Shown here: piece by piece, positions 51,674 to 60,399 of the stretch
Layout of the letters: each line of letters opens with the position of its first letter
How positions within the stretch are numbered: the first letter of the stretch is position 1
Assembly: GCA_038206235.1 (NCBI GenBank)
Contig: JBBRBB010000020.1
Location: 15,710 to 79,709, forward strand
Length of the DNA: 64,000 bases
Direction: 5' to 3'
Source of the DNA: JBBRBB01 sp038206235
GTDB taxonomy: Bacteria; Bacteroidota; Bacteroidia; Chitinophagales; Chitinophagaceae
Made by a program: the position numbers and the translations under genes
The notes under the pieces: generated by a model
The model's input: the letters and a program-made list of their open reading frames with translations, nothing else
Told to the model about the DNA's origin: nothing
The model's database searches: none

Positions 51674-53014
51674 ATGAAAAGTCTTTTATTTCTTCCCTTC
51701 TGCATGATAGCATTTGTTTGTGGCAGCAGGCAATCCGCACAAACGGAGAATGCTGCGCAAAACAATTCAATAACCAATGAACAGTCTGCTGAGATAACAT
51801 CTTCTCAACAACAAGGTAATGATACAAGCATTGAATTTGCCAATCACTCTTCAACGGTTTCAAATAATCAGCAAAGTTCTAATAACGCGAACACTACTGC
51901 ATCTTCAAACAGGGAAGCAGCTTCAGATGCCGGTTCTTCTTCATCAGCTAATAAACCGGTTTCACCAACTGCTGAAACATTAAAGCCTCAAACCGCAGGC
52001 TTAGCCTTACGGGATTTTTCCTGGTTAGATAAGAGTACCAGCATTGATCTGCTTAAAATCGTTAATAGTTTTATTGTAAAAATTTATTGGAAAGATGTGC
52101 AGCCACAGGAAAACGGTGAGCTTAAGCACCCCAACGCCGTTGATGATGCACTCGCTTATGTTAGAAAAATGAATGCAAAAAATCCGGGCTTAAATCTGAA
52201 TCTTAAAATTCGTTTATACTGCGGCGTTTATACTCCCGATTGGGTAAAAGCAAAAGCCGGAACATTTACCATGTATAAAGGAGGAATGAATAACGGAGGG
52301 CAATCAACTTCCACGCAAGTTGTAAAATTCTGGAAGCCTGAATTTTTAAAATTTTATACTGATATACAAAGCAAGCTTGCTGCAGCTTATGATAATACAC
52401 CTGAAATTACGGAAGCTGTAAATGGCGGCACGGGGATATTGTATGCAGAAGGAATGATTCGCAATGTGGGCGCAAACGGGGCGGGAAAGAAAAATGCTAT
52501 GAGCTTTGCACAGAGCGACTATACCTCGCAAAAAGATATTGATGCAATAAAGAATACGATTGATGCTATGAAGGCATGGAAAAATACAAGAGTAAGCATG
52601 GTGTTTACTCCTTTCTTTGTTATAAAAGCGCAGCGCGCAGATGAGGACCTTAGTATTACCAAAAATATTCTGGATTATTTTGTAAATAAATTTGGCAACC
52701 AGGCTGTTCTTGGAAACAATGGATTAAGAGATAAATATTCAGGAGACAAATCTGCAAAATGGGAAGAGGGCGGCACGCTTGACCAGGTGTATGATATGCT
52801 TGAAAATTATACTAAAAGCAAAAACATTGGCGTGTATTTTCAAACAGCAACTGTAGAACGCATAGGAGATCTTAAAAAAGCTATTGAGCAGGGCATTCAA
52901 AGAGGAGCAGGCATGATTGAGCTGCCAACCGGTTCAAATGGTCTTTTGAAATATACCACGTTAGAAGAATTAAAAAAGTATGATGCACAGCTTGAAGCGC
53001 AGGCTAAAAAATAA
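51674..53014 (+). CDS. Secreted TIM-barrel protein, glycoside hydrolase-like
   Basis: 446 aa. Hydrophobic signal MKSLLFLPFCMIAFVCGSRQ (possibly a lipoprotein, Cys16). Residues 20-105 are a Ser/Asn/Gln/Thr-rich disordered linker. The rest is an alpha/beta barrel: FIVKIYWKDVQPQENGELKH, LNLKIRLYCGVYTPDWVKAK, ITEAVNGGTGILYAEGMI, TRVSMVFTPFFVIK, IGVYFQTATVERIGDLKKAI. The WKDVQP and TPDWV features recall beta-galactosidase-type or endo-glycanase barrels. I cannot place the catalytic Glu pair with certainty, and no family number is offered. Confidence 0.6.
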   Translation: MKSLLFLPFCMIAFVCGSRQSAQTENAAQNNSITNEQSAEITSSQQQGNDTSIEFANHSSTVSNNQQSSNNANTTASSNREAASDAGSSSSANKPVSPTAETLKPQTAGLALRDFSWLDKSTSIDLLKIVNSFIVKIYWKDVQPQENGELKHPNAVDDALAYVRKMNAKNPGLNLNLKIRLYCGVYTPDWVKAKAGTFTMYKGGMNNGGQSTSTQVVKFWKPEFLKFYTDIQSKLAAAYDNTPEITEAVNGGTGILYAEGMIRNVGANGAGKKNAMSFAQSDYTSQKDIDAIKNTIDAMKAWKNTRVSMVFTPFFVIKAQRADEDLSITKNILDYFVNKFGNQAVLGNNGLRDKYSGDKSAKWEEGGTLDQVYDMLENYTKSKNIGVYFQTATVERIGDLKKAIEQGIQRGAGMIELPTGSNGLLKYTTLEELKKYDAQLEAQAKK

Positions 53015-53382
53015 TTCAATATCTTCTTGTTTACGAAGCATCGGCAACATTTCAGGGGCAAATAGGATTCACGAAGTCCGGCTTCCTGAAGCCAAGTCTA
53101 TAATTAAAGACGGATAATTGTGCATAGCTAACTTGAAAACATAAATGCTAAAACACGACTCTGTATTAGCCTATTAAGGGCTTTTAAAAAACAAACATAT
53201 AAGGCACATAAGGAAAATAGAAAAAGCATATAGAATTATTCAGAATTTTATGTGCAACCTATGCCCGCCCGAAAGTTTGTTCGGTACGCCGCCTGAACGG
53301 AACGGGTTTTTATGTGCGATGTAGTAAACAAGACTGAAAACTCACGTCAATTATAATTGAATTCTGTTTGCTCCTATTTTTG
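53015..53382. other. Intergenic region before maf
   Basis: 368 bases without a gene I can support. A GC-richer patch at 53262-53305 (CCGCCCGAAAGTTTGTTCGG, then CGCCTGAACGGAACGGG) can fold into hairpins of the dispersed type seen elsewhere here. AT-rich otherwise. Confidence 0.5.
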
Positions 53383-53958
53383 ATGATGCAAAAAATTATT
53401 CTTGCCTCACAATCGGCACGAAGAAAGCAATTACTCGAGTGGGCAGAAGTTCCTTTTGAAGTTGTTGTACAAACCACAGATGAATCATATCCTGAAAGTA
53501 TGCCTGTTACAGAAGTGGCGATACACATTGCAAGAAACAAAGCTTTCACAGTTTATCAATCCCATCCTTCATATCAAAATTCTGTTATTCTCGCTGCAGA
53601 TACTATCGTTGTAGTTGAAAACAAGATAATCGGTAAACCAAGGAACAGAGTAGATGCTATCAATATTCTGCAAAGCTTATCCGGCAAAAATCATCTTGTA
53701 ATTACAGGAATTGTATTGATGAAAAGCGATAAAGAAATTTCTTTTGCAGACAGTACAGAAGTAGAATTTCATTCACTTTCAAAAACGCAAATTGAATTTT
53801 ATGTTGATAAATATCAGCCCTACGATAAAGCAGGCGCTTATGCAATACAGGAATGGATTGGCGTTGTGGGAATAAAATCTGTGACAGGCGATTTTTATAA
53901 TGTAATGGGCTTGCCTGTGAGCAGAGTGGTGAGGGAATTAGAAAAATTGAATGGTTGA
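53383..53958 (+). CDS. maf: Maf-like nucleoside triphosphate pyrophosphatase
   Basis: 191 aa. Hydrolyses dTTP/UTP or modified nucleotides. Starts MMQKIILASQSARRKQLLEW with the SxSxRR motif (ATG 53383, or the next codon at 53386). VIFAADT-like VILAADTIVVVENKIIGKPR holds the catalytic Asp, followed by LSGKNHLVITGIVLM, the YVDKYQPYDKAGAYAIQEWI motif, and NVMGLPVSRVVREL. Its last codons are duplicated downstream at 54256-54315 as part of a 363-base-spaced direct repeat. Confidence 0.93.
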   Translation: MMQKIILASQSARRKQLLEWAEVPFEVVVQTTDESYPESMPVTEVAIHIARNKAFTVYQSHPSYQNSVILAADTIVVVENKIIGKPRNRVDAINILQSLSGKNHLVITGIVLMKSDKEISFADSTEVEFHSLSKTQIEFYVDKYQPYDKAGAYAIQEWIGVVGIKSVTGDFYNVMGLPVSRVVRELEKLNG

Positions 53959-54422
53959 ATGGTTTCATGGTTAAATTGTTATATTGTTATTTTACTTACG
54001 TAACTTAACAATTGAGCAATGCAGCAATAAACCCTTAGAACAATTTTACATTTATGAACTCCTTCTCAGCAATGTCTGTTCCTCCCGGCTTTGTGTGTTA
54101 GCAACGACATTGCGTAATTAGTATTACAAATGCTTATTCAGTTTGCCCACCCCCTCTAAAAAAAGGCGACGCCTCTCAGTAACGTTTGAATTATCCATTG
54201 TACATTATCAATTAACCATTCACTTCTTCCTCAAATACTCCTTCAGTGAGGAGACTTCTACAATGTAATAGGACTGCCTGTTAGCAGAGTAGTGAGGGAA
54301 TTAGAAAAATTGAATGGTTGAATGGTTTCATGGTTAAATTGTTATATTGTTATTTTACTTACGTAACTTAACAATTGAGCAATGCAGCAATAAACCCTTA
54401 GAACAATTTTACATTTATGAAC
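53931..54422. repeat. Direct repeat containing the maf 3' end and the next gene's start
   Basis: Bases 53931-54059 and 54294-54422 are identical by eye over about 129 bases, 363 apart. Copy 1 is the maf tail and spacer through ATGAAC. Copy 2 is the equivalent segment leading into the true DUF2851 start. In front of copy 2, 54256-54293 is a diverged copy of the preceding maf bases (TGTAATAGGACTGCCTGTTA). The 230 bases between hold no gene. Confidence 0.9.
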
Positions 54423-55694
54423 GAAAGGCTTCTTCAATTCATCTGGCAATTTCAATACTTCAATAAAAACGAGCTTGCTGCTGTTGATGGAACATCGTTG
54501 CAAATAATTCATCCGGGCTTTTTAAACAAAAATCAGGGACCTGATTTCGCTGAAGCAAAAATTAAAATAGCAAATACTTTATGGGTTGGAAATGTAGAGC
54601 TGCATGTACAATCTTCTCACTGGCATCAGCATCATCACTCAACTGACGCAAATTATTCCCGTATTATTTTACATGTTGTATGGCTGCACGATGAAATGAT
54701 AAAAGATGCAACAGGTGAAACAATTCCCGCCCTCGAATTACAATCTCTTGTACCAAAAATACTATTACAGAAATATGAGCACCTGATGAGTGCAAAAGGA
54801 TTTGTACCCTGCGAAAATTTTTTGCCCATTCTTTCTGCTTTGAAATGGATGGCATGGAAAGAAAGATTAATGATTGAACGGCTGCAAATAAAATCAAACT
54901 CAATTTTACAAAGTCTTCAACAGGCAAATAATCATTGGGAAGAAATTTTCTGGTGGCATCTCGCAGCCAATTTTGGAATAAAGGTTAATTCATTTGTTTT
55001 TGAACAAATGGCAAAAACAATCTCTGTAAATATATTGGCTAAACATAAAAATCAAATTCACCAGTTAGAAGCGTTGTTGTTGGGACAGGCAAATTTATTG
55101 AATGATGATTTCAAAGACGATTATCCAGTGATGCTGCAAAAAGAATATAAGTATCTCACCAAAAAATATACATTACATTCGATAGAACAGAAACCCGCTT
55201 TTTTAAGAATGCGCCCCCCCGCCTTTCCTACTATACGTTTGGCGCAACTGGCAATGCTGATAAATCAATCCGAGCATTTATTTTCTAAAATTCAATCTGC
55301 ATCAACCGTTCATGAAGTGCAAAAGTTATTTAATGTAACTGCGAATGATTACTGGCATTATCATTACCGGTTTAATGAAGCGGCAGAATATCAACCCAAA
55401 AATACAGGTGAGCAATTTGTAAATAATATTATCATCAATACAGTTATTCCCATGCTTTTTGCTTACGGTATTCACAGGAATGAACAGCAATGGAAAGACA
55501 AAGCCCTCGAATGGCTTGCCTCTTTACCGGCAGAACAAAACAACATTACAAAAAAGTGGAAACAGTTTCAGGTTACAAATCAAAATGCGTTGGATTCACA
55601 ATCTTTATTGCAATTGAAAAATCTTTATTGCGATTATTATCGCTGCTTGGATTGCGCTGCAGGAAATAAATTATTAAGAACAAACAAAGAATAA
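54417..55694 (+). CDS. DUF2851 family protein
   Basis: 425 aa, a family found mostly in Bacteroidota. Function is unknown. N-terminal MNERLLQFIWQFQYFNKNEL, then the characteristic IIHPGFLNKNQGPDFAEAKI and WVGNVELHVQSSHWHQHHHS, reminiscent of nuclease-like folds (conserved Asp, Glu and His), and IILHVVWLHDE. The second half is helical (EEIFWWHLAANFGIKVNSFV, FLRMRPPAFPTIRLAQLAML, ending CDYYRCLDCAAGNKLL). It follows the repeated segment after maf, possibly in an old maf-DUF2851 pair. Confidence 0.88.
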   Translation: MNERLLQFIWQFQYFNKNELAAVDGTSLQIIHPGFLNKNQGPDFAEAKIKIANTLWVGNVELHVQSSHWHQHHHSTDANYSRIILHVVWLHDEMIKDATGETIPALELQSLVPKILLQKYEHLMSAKGFVPCENFLPILSALKWMAWKERLMIERLQIKSNSILQSLQQANNHWEEIFWWHLAANFGIKVNSFVFEQMAKTISVNILAKHKNQIHQLEALLLGQANLLNDDFKDDYPVMLQKEYKYLTKKYTLHSIEQKPAFLRMRPPAFPTIRLAQLAMLINQSEHLFSKIQSASTVHEVQKLFNVTANDYWHYHYRFNEAAEYQPKNTGEQFVNNIIINTVIPMLFAYGIHRNEQQWKDKALEWLASLPAEQNNITKKWKQFQVTNQNALDSQSLLQLKNLYCDYYRCLDCAAGNKLLRTNKE

Positions 55695-55787
55695 CGAGAG
55701 ACGTAATTCCCTTCTTAACGCAGCTTTATAAATTGTTTCTAAACCTATTCCATTAATTTTACTATAAATTTACAGCTATCAATATTT

Positions 55788-56594
55788 ATGATAAAGAGCC
55801 TATACCTCGCATTGCTGCTTTGCATCACCACACCTGTACTGTATGCGCAGCACACTAATACAAGAGAACAAAAAACGAAAGAGCGAAAAGAGCATATTGC
55901 AGAGCTTATGAAAAAAGAAGAAGAGGGCGCTCTCATTTACAATACACAATTTGCATTGGCATTTAAGCTAAACACGGATGGCTGGAGTGCATTCTACGAG
56001 CATGGAAAATACAAAACCATAAACACTACTAATATTTGGTGGCTTGAAGCCGGTGAGCGAAAAAGCAAGAAAGAGGAAAAAGCATCTATTACTACTTTCG
56101 ATGGCGTTTTCTTTCTCGTAGGAAACCCTTTTATATATGGTAAAATCAATAACTTTTATTATTTGAAAGCGGGTGTTGGTCAGCAAAAGCTTATTGGCGG
56201 AAAAGGAAATATGAATGGAGTTGCGGTTTCTGCTTTGTATGGCGCCGGAATAACAGCAGGCTTTTTAAAGCCATATTATTTAACCATCAGCGACCCCACT
56301 ACCGGCGAAACAAGAGACATAAAATATCCTGACAGTTTATTTCTCGATCCCAATGTAATTCTCGGGGGAGCCGGTGCCGGTAAAGGCTTTGGTGAAATGA
56401 AGTTAATTCCCGGAGCACAGGCACGTGCGGGTTTACGTTTCGATTATGGCAAGTACAATGAAATGCTCTCGGCTCTCGAAATAGGAGTTAATGCTGAATA
56501 CTATACACAAAAAATGCCTATCATGGCAATTGCCGCAGATAAACAATTCTTCTTCAATGCTTATGTGGCTATTGAATTTGGTAAACGAAAGTGA
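55788..56594 (+). CDS. Predicted outer-membrane beta-barrel or secreted protein
   Basis: 268 aa, not recognised. Signal peptide MIKSLYLALLLCITTPVLYA cut before QHTNTREQK. The charged N-terminal stretch (KTKERKEHIAELMKKEEEGA) is followed by alternating strands (ALIYNTQFALAFKLNTDGWS, FLVGNPFIYGKINNFYYLKA, GAQARAGLRFDYGKYNEMLS, ALEIGVNAEYYTQ) and ends FFFNAYVAIEFGKRK, with an aromatic residue in the third position from the end of the final strand. Pattern fits a small eight-stranded barrel. Divergent from any named family I can recall. Confidence 0.65.
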   Translation: MIKSLYLALLLCITTPVLYAQHTNTREQKTKERKEHIAELMKKEEEGALIYNTQFALAFKLNTDGWSAFYEHGKYKTINTTNIWWLEAGERKSKKEEKASITTFDGVFFLVGNPFIYGKINNFYYLKAGVGQQKLIGGKGNMNGVAVSALYGAGITAGFLKPYYLTISDPTTGETRDIKYPDSLFLDPNVILGGAGAGKGFGEMKLIPGAQARAGLRFDYGKYNEMLSALEIGVNAEYYTQKMPIMAIAADKQFFFNAYVAIEFGKRK

Positions 56595-56647
56595 GTTATT
56601 TTTGTTCTGATTTTTTTATAAGAGAGTTATGTAGCCAGCTATATTAT

Positions 56648-56695
56648 TTCTATTAAGCTTCCGTTGCGTCGTTCCGCCTCAGCGGGATACATTCA
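56648..56695. repeat. Dispersed repeat before lipA
   Basis: TTCTATTAAGCTTCCGTTGC then GTCGTTCCGCCTCAGCGGGA. Shares CTATTA..CTTCCGTT with 29685-29697 and GTTGCGTCG with 39047-39055. Followed by CTTGTAAACTTGTAAACTCG words up to the lipA start. Confidence 0.6.
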
Positions 56696-56767
56696 AAACA
56701 TCATTCAGCATATTCTCTTTAAACTTGTAAACTTGTAAACTCGTAAACTTTTGAAACTTTTTGAAAC

Positions 56768-57709
56768 ATGCCTGAGTCTTACACAGCAGACATATCATCC
56801 CCCATCGAAATAAAAAATAAAAAACCAAACTGGCTGCGAGTGAAATTACCAATTGGCGAAAGCTATAAACATGTTCGCAATCTTGTTGACACACATAAGC
56901 TGCATACTATTTGCGAAAGCGGCAATTGCCCAAACATGGGCGAATGCTGGGGCGCAGGCACTGCCACCTTCATGATATTAGGAAATGTATGCACACGCAG
57001 TTGCGGTTTTTGCGCAGTTGCAACCGGCAAGCCCGAAGCTGTTGATTGGAACGAGCCGCAGCGTGTAGCCGAAGCCATTCACTTAATGAAAGTAAAACAT
57101 GCTGTTATCACCAGTGTTGATCGTGATGAATTGAAAGATGGCGGCTCTGCTATATGGTACAATACCATCAAAGCAGTAAAAGCTTTAAATCCCGCTACTA
57201 CTCTCGAAACATTGATACCTGATTTCAAAGGTCTGCATCCAGATATACAACTTATTATTGATGCGGCGCCGGAAGTGGTAAGTCACAACATTGAAACTGT
57301 TGAGCGCCTTACAAGGCAGGTTCGTATACAGGCTAAATATCACCGCAGCTTAGAAGTATTGCGATTCTTGAAGCAAAATGGCATGAGAACAAAAACAGGC
57401 ATCATGCTTGGTCTTGGTGAAACAAAAGAAGAAGTGATACAATCCATGAAAGACCTTGCCGCAGTAAATATTGATGTTTTAACCCTTGGACAATATTTAC
57501 AGCCCACAAAAAAACATCTTCCTGTTTTTCGCTTTGTGCATCCTGATGAATTTGCGGAGTTTCGTGAAATTGGCTATGAATTAGGTTTCGATTATGTAGA
57601 AAGCGGGCCATTGGTACGTTCATCTTATCACAGTGAAAGGCACGTGCTGCAAGGGTTTGGAAGAAAGAGGCGGGAAGAGGGGAAGGGCAATGGCAATGGC
57701 AGAGAATAA
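56768..57709 (+). CDS. lipA: Lipoyl synthase
   Basis: Radical-SAM enzyme inserting two sulfurs into octanoyl domains. 313 aa. Auxiliary Fe-S cluster CESGNCPNMGEC (residues 42-53) and the radical-SAM cluster CTRSCGFC (about residues 72-79). Further LipA motifs: VTSVDRDELKDGGS-type, here ITSVDRDELKDGGSAIW; TLIPDFKG; DVVSHNIETV-type, here VVSHNIETVERL; and RSSYHSE with the conserved terminal serine motif. Ends in a Lys/Gly/Arg-rich tail. Monocistronic. Confidence 0.96.
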   Translation: MPESYTADISSPIEIKNKKPNWLRVKLPIGESYKHVRNLVDTHKLHTICESGNCPNMGECWGAGTATFMILGNVCTRSCGFCAVATGKPEAVDWNEPQRVAEAIHLMKVKHAVITSVDRDELKDGGSAIWYNTIKAVKALNPATTLETLIPDFKGLHPDIQLIIDAAPEVVSHNIETVERLTRQVRIQAKYHRSLEVLRFLKQNGMRTKTGIMLGLGETKEEVIQSMKDLAAVNIDVLTLGQYLQPTKKHLPVFRFVHPDEFAEFREIGYELGFDYVESGPLVRSSYHSERHVLQGFGRKRREEGKGNGNGRE

Positions 57710-57881
57710 GGACTTTAAAATAATTTTATCCTAATTAATAATGGTGTTCTAAGTGAAACCGTTTTCACTAAACTTTCAGCAAACCATTATCCAGCATGGA
57801 TTGTAGCACATTTTACCAACTATTTTTGTCTATTATGCCGAAGATAAAGATTAAATGAACATTACTATTCATCTTGTTTCC

Positions 57882-59375
57882 TCAAAACAGGTTTAATGCC
57901 TGTGTTGCCGCAATTTCTCCGCTTATAATGCAGGGCGGCACGCCGGGTCCGGGTACAGTAAGCTGCCCTGCATAAAAAAGATTTCTTACTTTTTTACTCC
58001 GGCATCGCGGTTTAAATATAGCTGTTTGCCACAACGTATTTGCAAGCCCGTAAGCATTTCCTTTAAAGGAATTGTATTCACTTACAAAATCATTATGCGA
58101 AAAAGATTTTTTATAAACAATATCATTTTTAATTTTTTCACCTAACCTGTTTTCAAAGCGGCTTACAATAAGTTCAAAATATTTTTCTCTTATTTCTTCG
58201 CAATCACCCTGAATACCTGCCGCTATGGGAATTAGGAAAAAAAGATTTTCGCAATTTGCAGGCGCCGCCGCACTATCGGTAACAGAAGGGGCACATACAT
58301 AAAATAAAGGATTGGCGGGCCATTCTTTAGTTTCATAAATCTGCCGGCCATGCGTTTCAAAAGAGGCATCAAAAAATAGTGAATGATGCAGCAGGTTTTT
58401 CAATTTCTTCTTTACTCCCACATAATATAATAAGCATCCCGGCGCCATTGCCCGTTTATCCCAGTAGCTTTCAGAATAGCTTCTGTATTGCGGCGGCAAT
58501 ATATTTTCTGTATAGTGATAATCGGCAGCGCTGATGACAACATCGGCAGGGAAATAGTTGGCAGTTGGCAGTTGGCAGTTGACAGTTTGTGAGATTACTT
58601 TTTGCGCAGTCTTATTTTCAATTACAATTTCAGTTACGTTTTCATTAAAATAAAATTCCACTCCTAATTCAAGAGCAAGCTGCTGCATTGCTTTTACAAT
58701 GCTGTGCATTCCTGCGCCGGGATACCATGTTCCGCCCTTTATATCAGCATAATTCATAAAGCTATATAGTGCAGGAATTTTTTGTGGCAATGCCCCAAGA
58801 AATAATAAAGGAAATTCCATTAGCTGCCGTAACCTGCTGTCTTTAAAATATTGAGCAGTGTGGCTCTTGATTGAATTAAAAATATTCAAACTAAAAATTC
58901 CTTTTATAATATTCCATTGTAAAAATTCGATGAAAGATTGCCCGGGTTTATACGCAAGCTTTTGCATCGCTATTTTATATTTATATGCTGCGTCGCTTAA
59001 AAACTTATCCAGCTTATTTGCGCTGCCGGGTTCTGTGCGCTCAAACAATTCTTGTAATGCGTTGTAATCTGCAGGCACATCTGTGAAATCATCTGGCCAG
59101 TAAATTCGGTACGATGGATTTAGGCGCTGCAGTGTATAATAGTCTTCCACTTTTTTTCCAAAGCAATTAAAGAACCGCTCAAAAACATCGGGCATCCAAT
59201 ACCAGCTTGGCCCCATATCAAAAGAAAATCCGCCGGCATTTAATTCTCTTGCTCTCCCGCCGGCAGTTGCGTGCTTTTCTAAAACGGTTACATGCATTCC
59301 TGCTTTTGCCATAAAGCATGCAGCGGAAAGCCCGGCAAAGCCACTGCCTATAATCACAGCTTTTTTATTTTTCAA
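57882..59375 (-). CDS. Phytoene desaturase-family (CrtI-type) oxidoreductase
   Basis: 497 aa FAD enzyme. N-terminal Rossmann AVIIGSGFAGLSAACFMAKA and the CrtI-type EKHATAGGRARELNAGGFSF DMGPSWYWMPDVFERFF. C-terminal YAGQLTVPGPGVPPCIISGE is diagnostic of carotenoid desaturases. No crtB or other carotenoid gene is adjacent, so the substrate could be phytoene, a later carotenoid, or another polyene. Around residues 263-275, the segment QTVNCQLPTANYF is encoded by a GTTGGCAGTTGGCAGTTGGC word repeat in frame, a spacer-type sequence inside the gene. Confidence 0.88.
   Translation of the reverse strand: MKNKKAVIIGSGFAGLSAACFMAKAGMHVTVLEKHATAGGRARELNAGGFSFDMGPSWYWMPDVFERFFNCFGKKVEDYYTLQRLNPSYRIYWPDDFTDVPADYNALQELFERTEPGSANKLDKFLSDAAYKYKIAMQKLAYKPGQSFIEFLQWNIIKGIFSLNIFNSIKSHTAQYFKDSRLRQLMEFPLLFLGALPQKIPALYSFMNYADIKGGTWYPGAGMHSIVKAMQQLALELGVEFYFNENVTEIVIENKTAQKVISQTVNCQLPTANYFPADVVISAADYHYTENILPPQYRSYSESYWDKRAMAPGCLLYYVGVKKKLKNLLHHSLFFDASFETHGRQIYETKEWPANPLFYVCAPSVTDSAAAPANCENLFFLIPIAAGIQGDCEEIREKYFELIVSRFENRLGEKIKNDIVYKKSFSHNDFVSEYNSFKGNAYGLANTLWQTAIFKPRCRSKKVRNLFYAGQLTVPGPGVPPCIISGEIAATQALNLF
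58557..58588. repeat. GTTGGCA-word repeat inside the CrtI-type gene
   Basis: GTTGGCAGTTGGCAGTTGGC then AGTTGACAGTTT. Four copies of a 7-base word, in frame, at a position before the conserved ADVVISAADYHYTE strand. Confidence 0.85.
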
Positions 59376-59409
59376 TGCGGAGAATTATGGGTGAAAAATA
59401 AGGAAGTTA

Positions 59410-59439
59410 AACCTGTCAGGTTCTTGAACCTGACAGGTT
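59410..59439. repeat. Long perfect palindrome AACCTGTCAGGTTC
   Basis: AACCTGTCAGGTTC / GAACCTGACAGGTT with a two-base loop. A half copy (AACCTGTCAGGTT) lies at 60048-60060. It overlaps the end of the MazF-like gene. Confidence 0.85.
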
Positions 59440-59724
59440 GTGGAAATTCTTTCCGGCGATTCGTTCATTTTGTGCTACTGCGAGAAAAAATAATCTTATA
59501 AGAGGAGTTGTGCGCAAACCCGTTTCATAAAAATGAGCATCATGCTCATTTATTATTTCATCAAAATCATGTATGTATTGACTTATTTGTGCTGAAATTC
59601 CACAAACTAAAAAATCATTATACTTAGGAAGCTGTTTTAAAATTAAAGCAGGTCTTGATTTATAACTGCCATCAGATTGCGGAAAATCAATTAGAATAAT
59701 ATCAACTTCCTGCATAAGCTCCAT
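59416..59724 (-). CDS. MazF/PemK-like toxin, C-terminus replaced by palindrome sequence
   Basis: 102 aa. The start MELMQEVDIILIDFPQSDGS has the PemK/MazF fold entry (Gly normally found before DI/V is replaced by EV), followed by KSRPALILKQLPKYNDFLVC GISAQ and GLRTTPLIRLFFLAVAQNER. After RIAGK, where the family continues for another helix, the frame enters the AACCTGACAGGTT palindrome and ends as NFHNLSGSRT. So the toxin appears truncated. It overlaps the upstream antitoxin-like gene by 23 bases, in normal order. Confidence 0.72.
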   Translation of the reverse strand: MELMQEVDIILIDFPQSDGSYKSRPALILKQLPKYNDFLVCGISAQISQYIHDFDEIINEHDAHFYETGLRTTPLIRLFFLAVAQNERIAGKNFHNLSGSRT

Positions 59725-59938
59725 TTGCTTCTTTAACTAAAGACAGGTCATACTCAGGTTCGTCGTTTGAATAAGCTTTTGATAGACCTTGTGCCGATAA
59801 GGAATAAAAATCATTATCCCCATCTTCTTCATCAATCAAAATAAGGAGCTTCACTTTTTTATTTTTAATTACAGGCAGGTTGTCAATATTCATTTTACCG
59901 TTTTCATCAAAAACTGCGGATGCCTCTATCGCTTTCAT
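59702..59938 (-). CDS. Antitoxin-like protein upstream of MazF-like gene
   Basis: 78 aa, MKAIEASAVFDENGKMNIDN then LPVIKNKKVKLLILIDEED: a short beta strand pair like the swapped-hairpin N-termini of AbrB or DUF2281-type antitoxins, followed by an acidic helix (YSNDEPEYDLSLVKEANGAY). It is just ahead of and overlaps the MazF-like gene. The pairing suggests the cognate antitoxin. Frame intact. Confidence 0.7.
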   Translation of the reverse strand: MKAIEASAVFDENGKMNIDNLPVIKNKKVKLLILIDEEDGDNDFYSLSAQGLSKAYSNDEPEYDLSLVKEANGAYAGS

Positions 59939-59967
59939 ACTTAAAAGTTTTAGTAAAATTACAAATG

Positions 59968-60318
59968 TTATATTCTTAAACGTAGCAACAACATTTTTGT
60001 AAGGCCCTCGCTGCCTTTAAGATTAATATTGAGCAGGGTGTAAAAATAACCTGTCAGGTTTATAAATACTTGTATTATTCTTTTCACCAGCTTCAACGTT
60101 TTATTATGTTCCTCGTCTTTTACTATTATTATATATGTGCCATTGGCTAAGTTCGTAACTGGTATGTTGCTATTTCTATCTATTATTTTTTCGCTGTGCC
60201 ATAAAACTTTTCCGCTTAAATCTGTCAGTATGATTTTTAAATCCTCGCTTACATTGCTTACACTTACAGTTGCAGTATTTGTTGCAGGGTTGGGATAAAC
60301 TTTTTTAAAATAAATCAA
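59968..60318 (-). pseudogene. Orphan type IX secretion C-terminal sorting domain fragment
   Basis: KKVYPNPATNTATVSVSNVS, then EDLKIILTDLSGKVLWHSEK and NGTYIIIVKDEEHNKTLKLV KR: a complete T9SS type A sorting domain, which directs large secreted proteins through the outer membrane. Nothing of the carrier protein lies upstream; the frame opens at a TTG just before the domain. Beyond LVKR, where such proteins end, it runs on through a palindrome half (60048-60060) for 35 more residues. It is a leftover of a larger gene. Confidence 0.75.
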
Positions 60319-60399
60319 TCAGCTTCAGTTTAAATGCAAGGTGAGATAAAATGAAGTTTTTTTCTGTGTCTTATGTGTTTTACATTTTGAAGCGAATTT

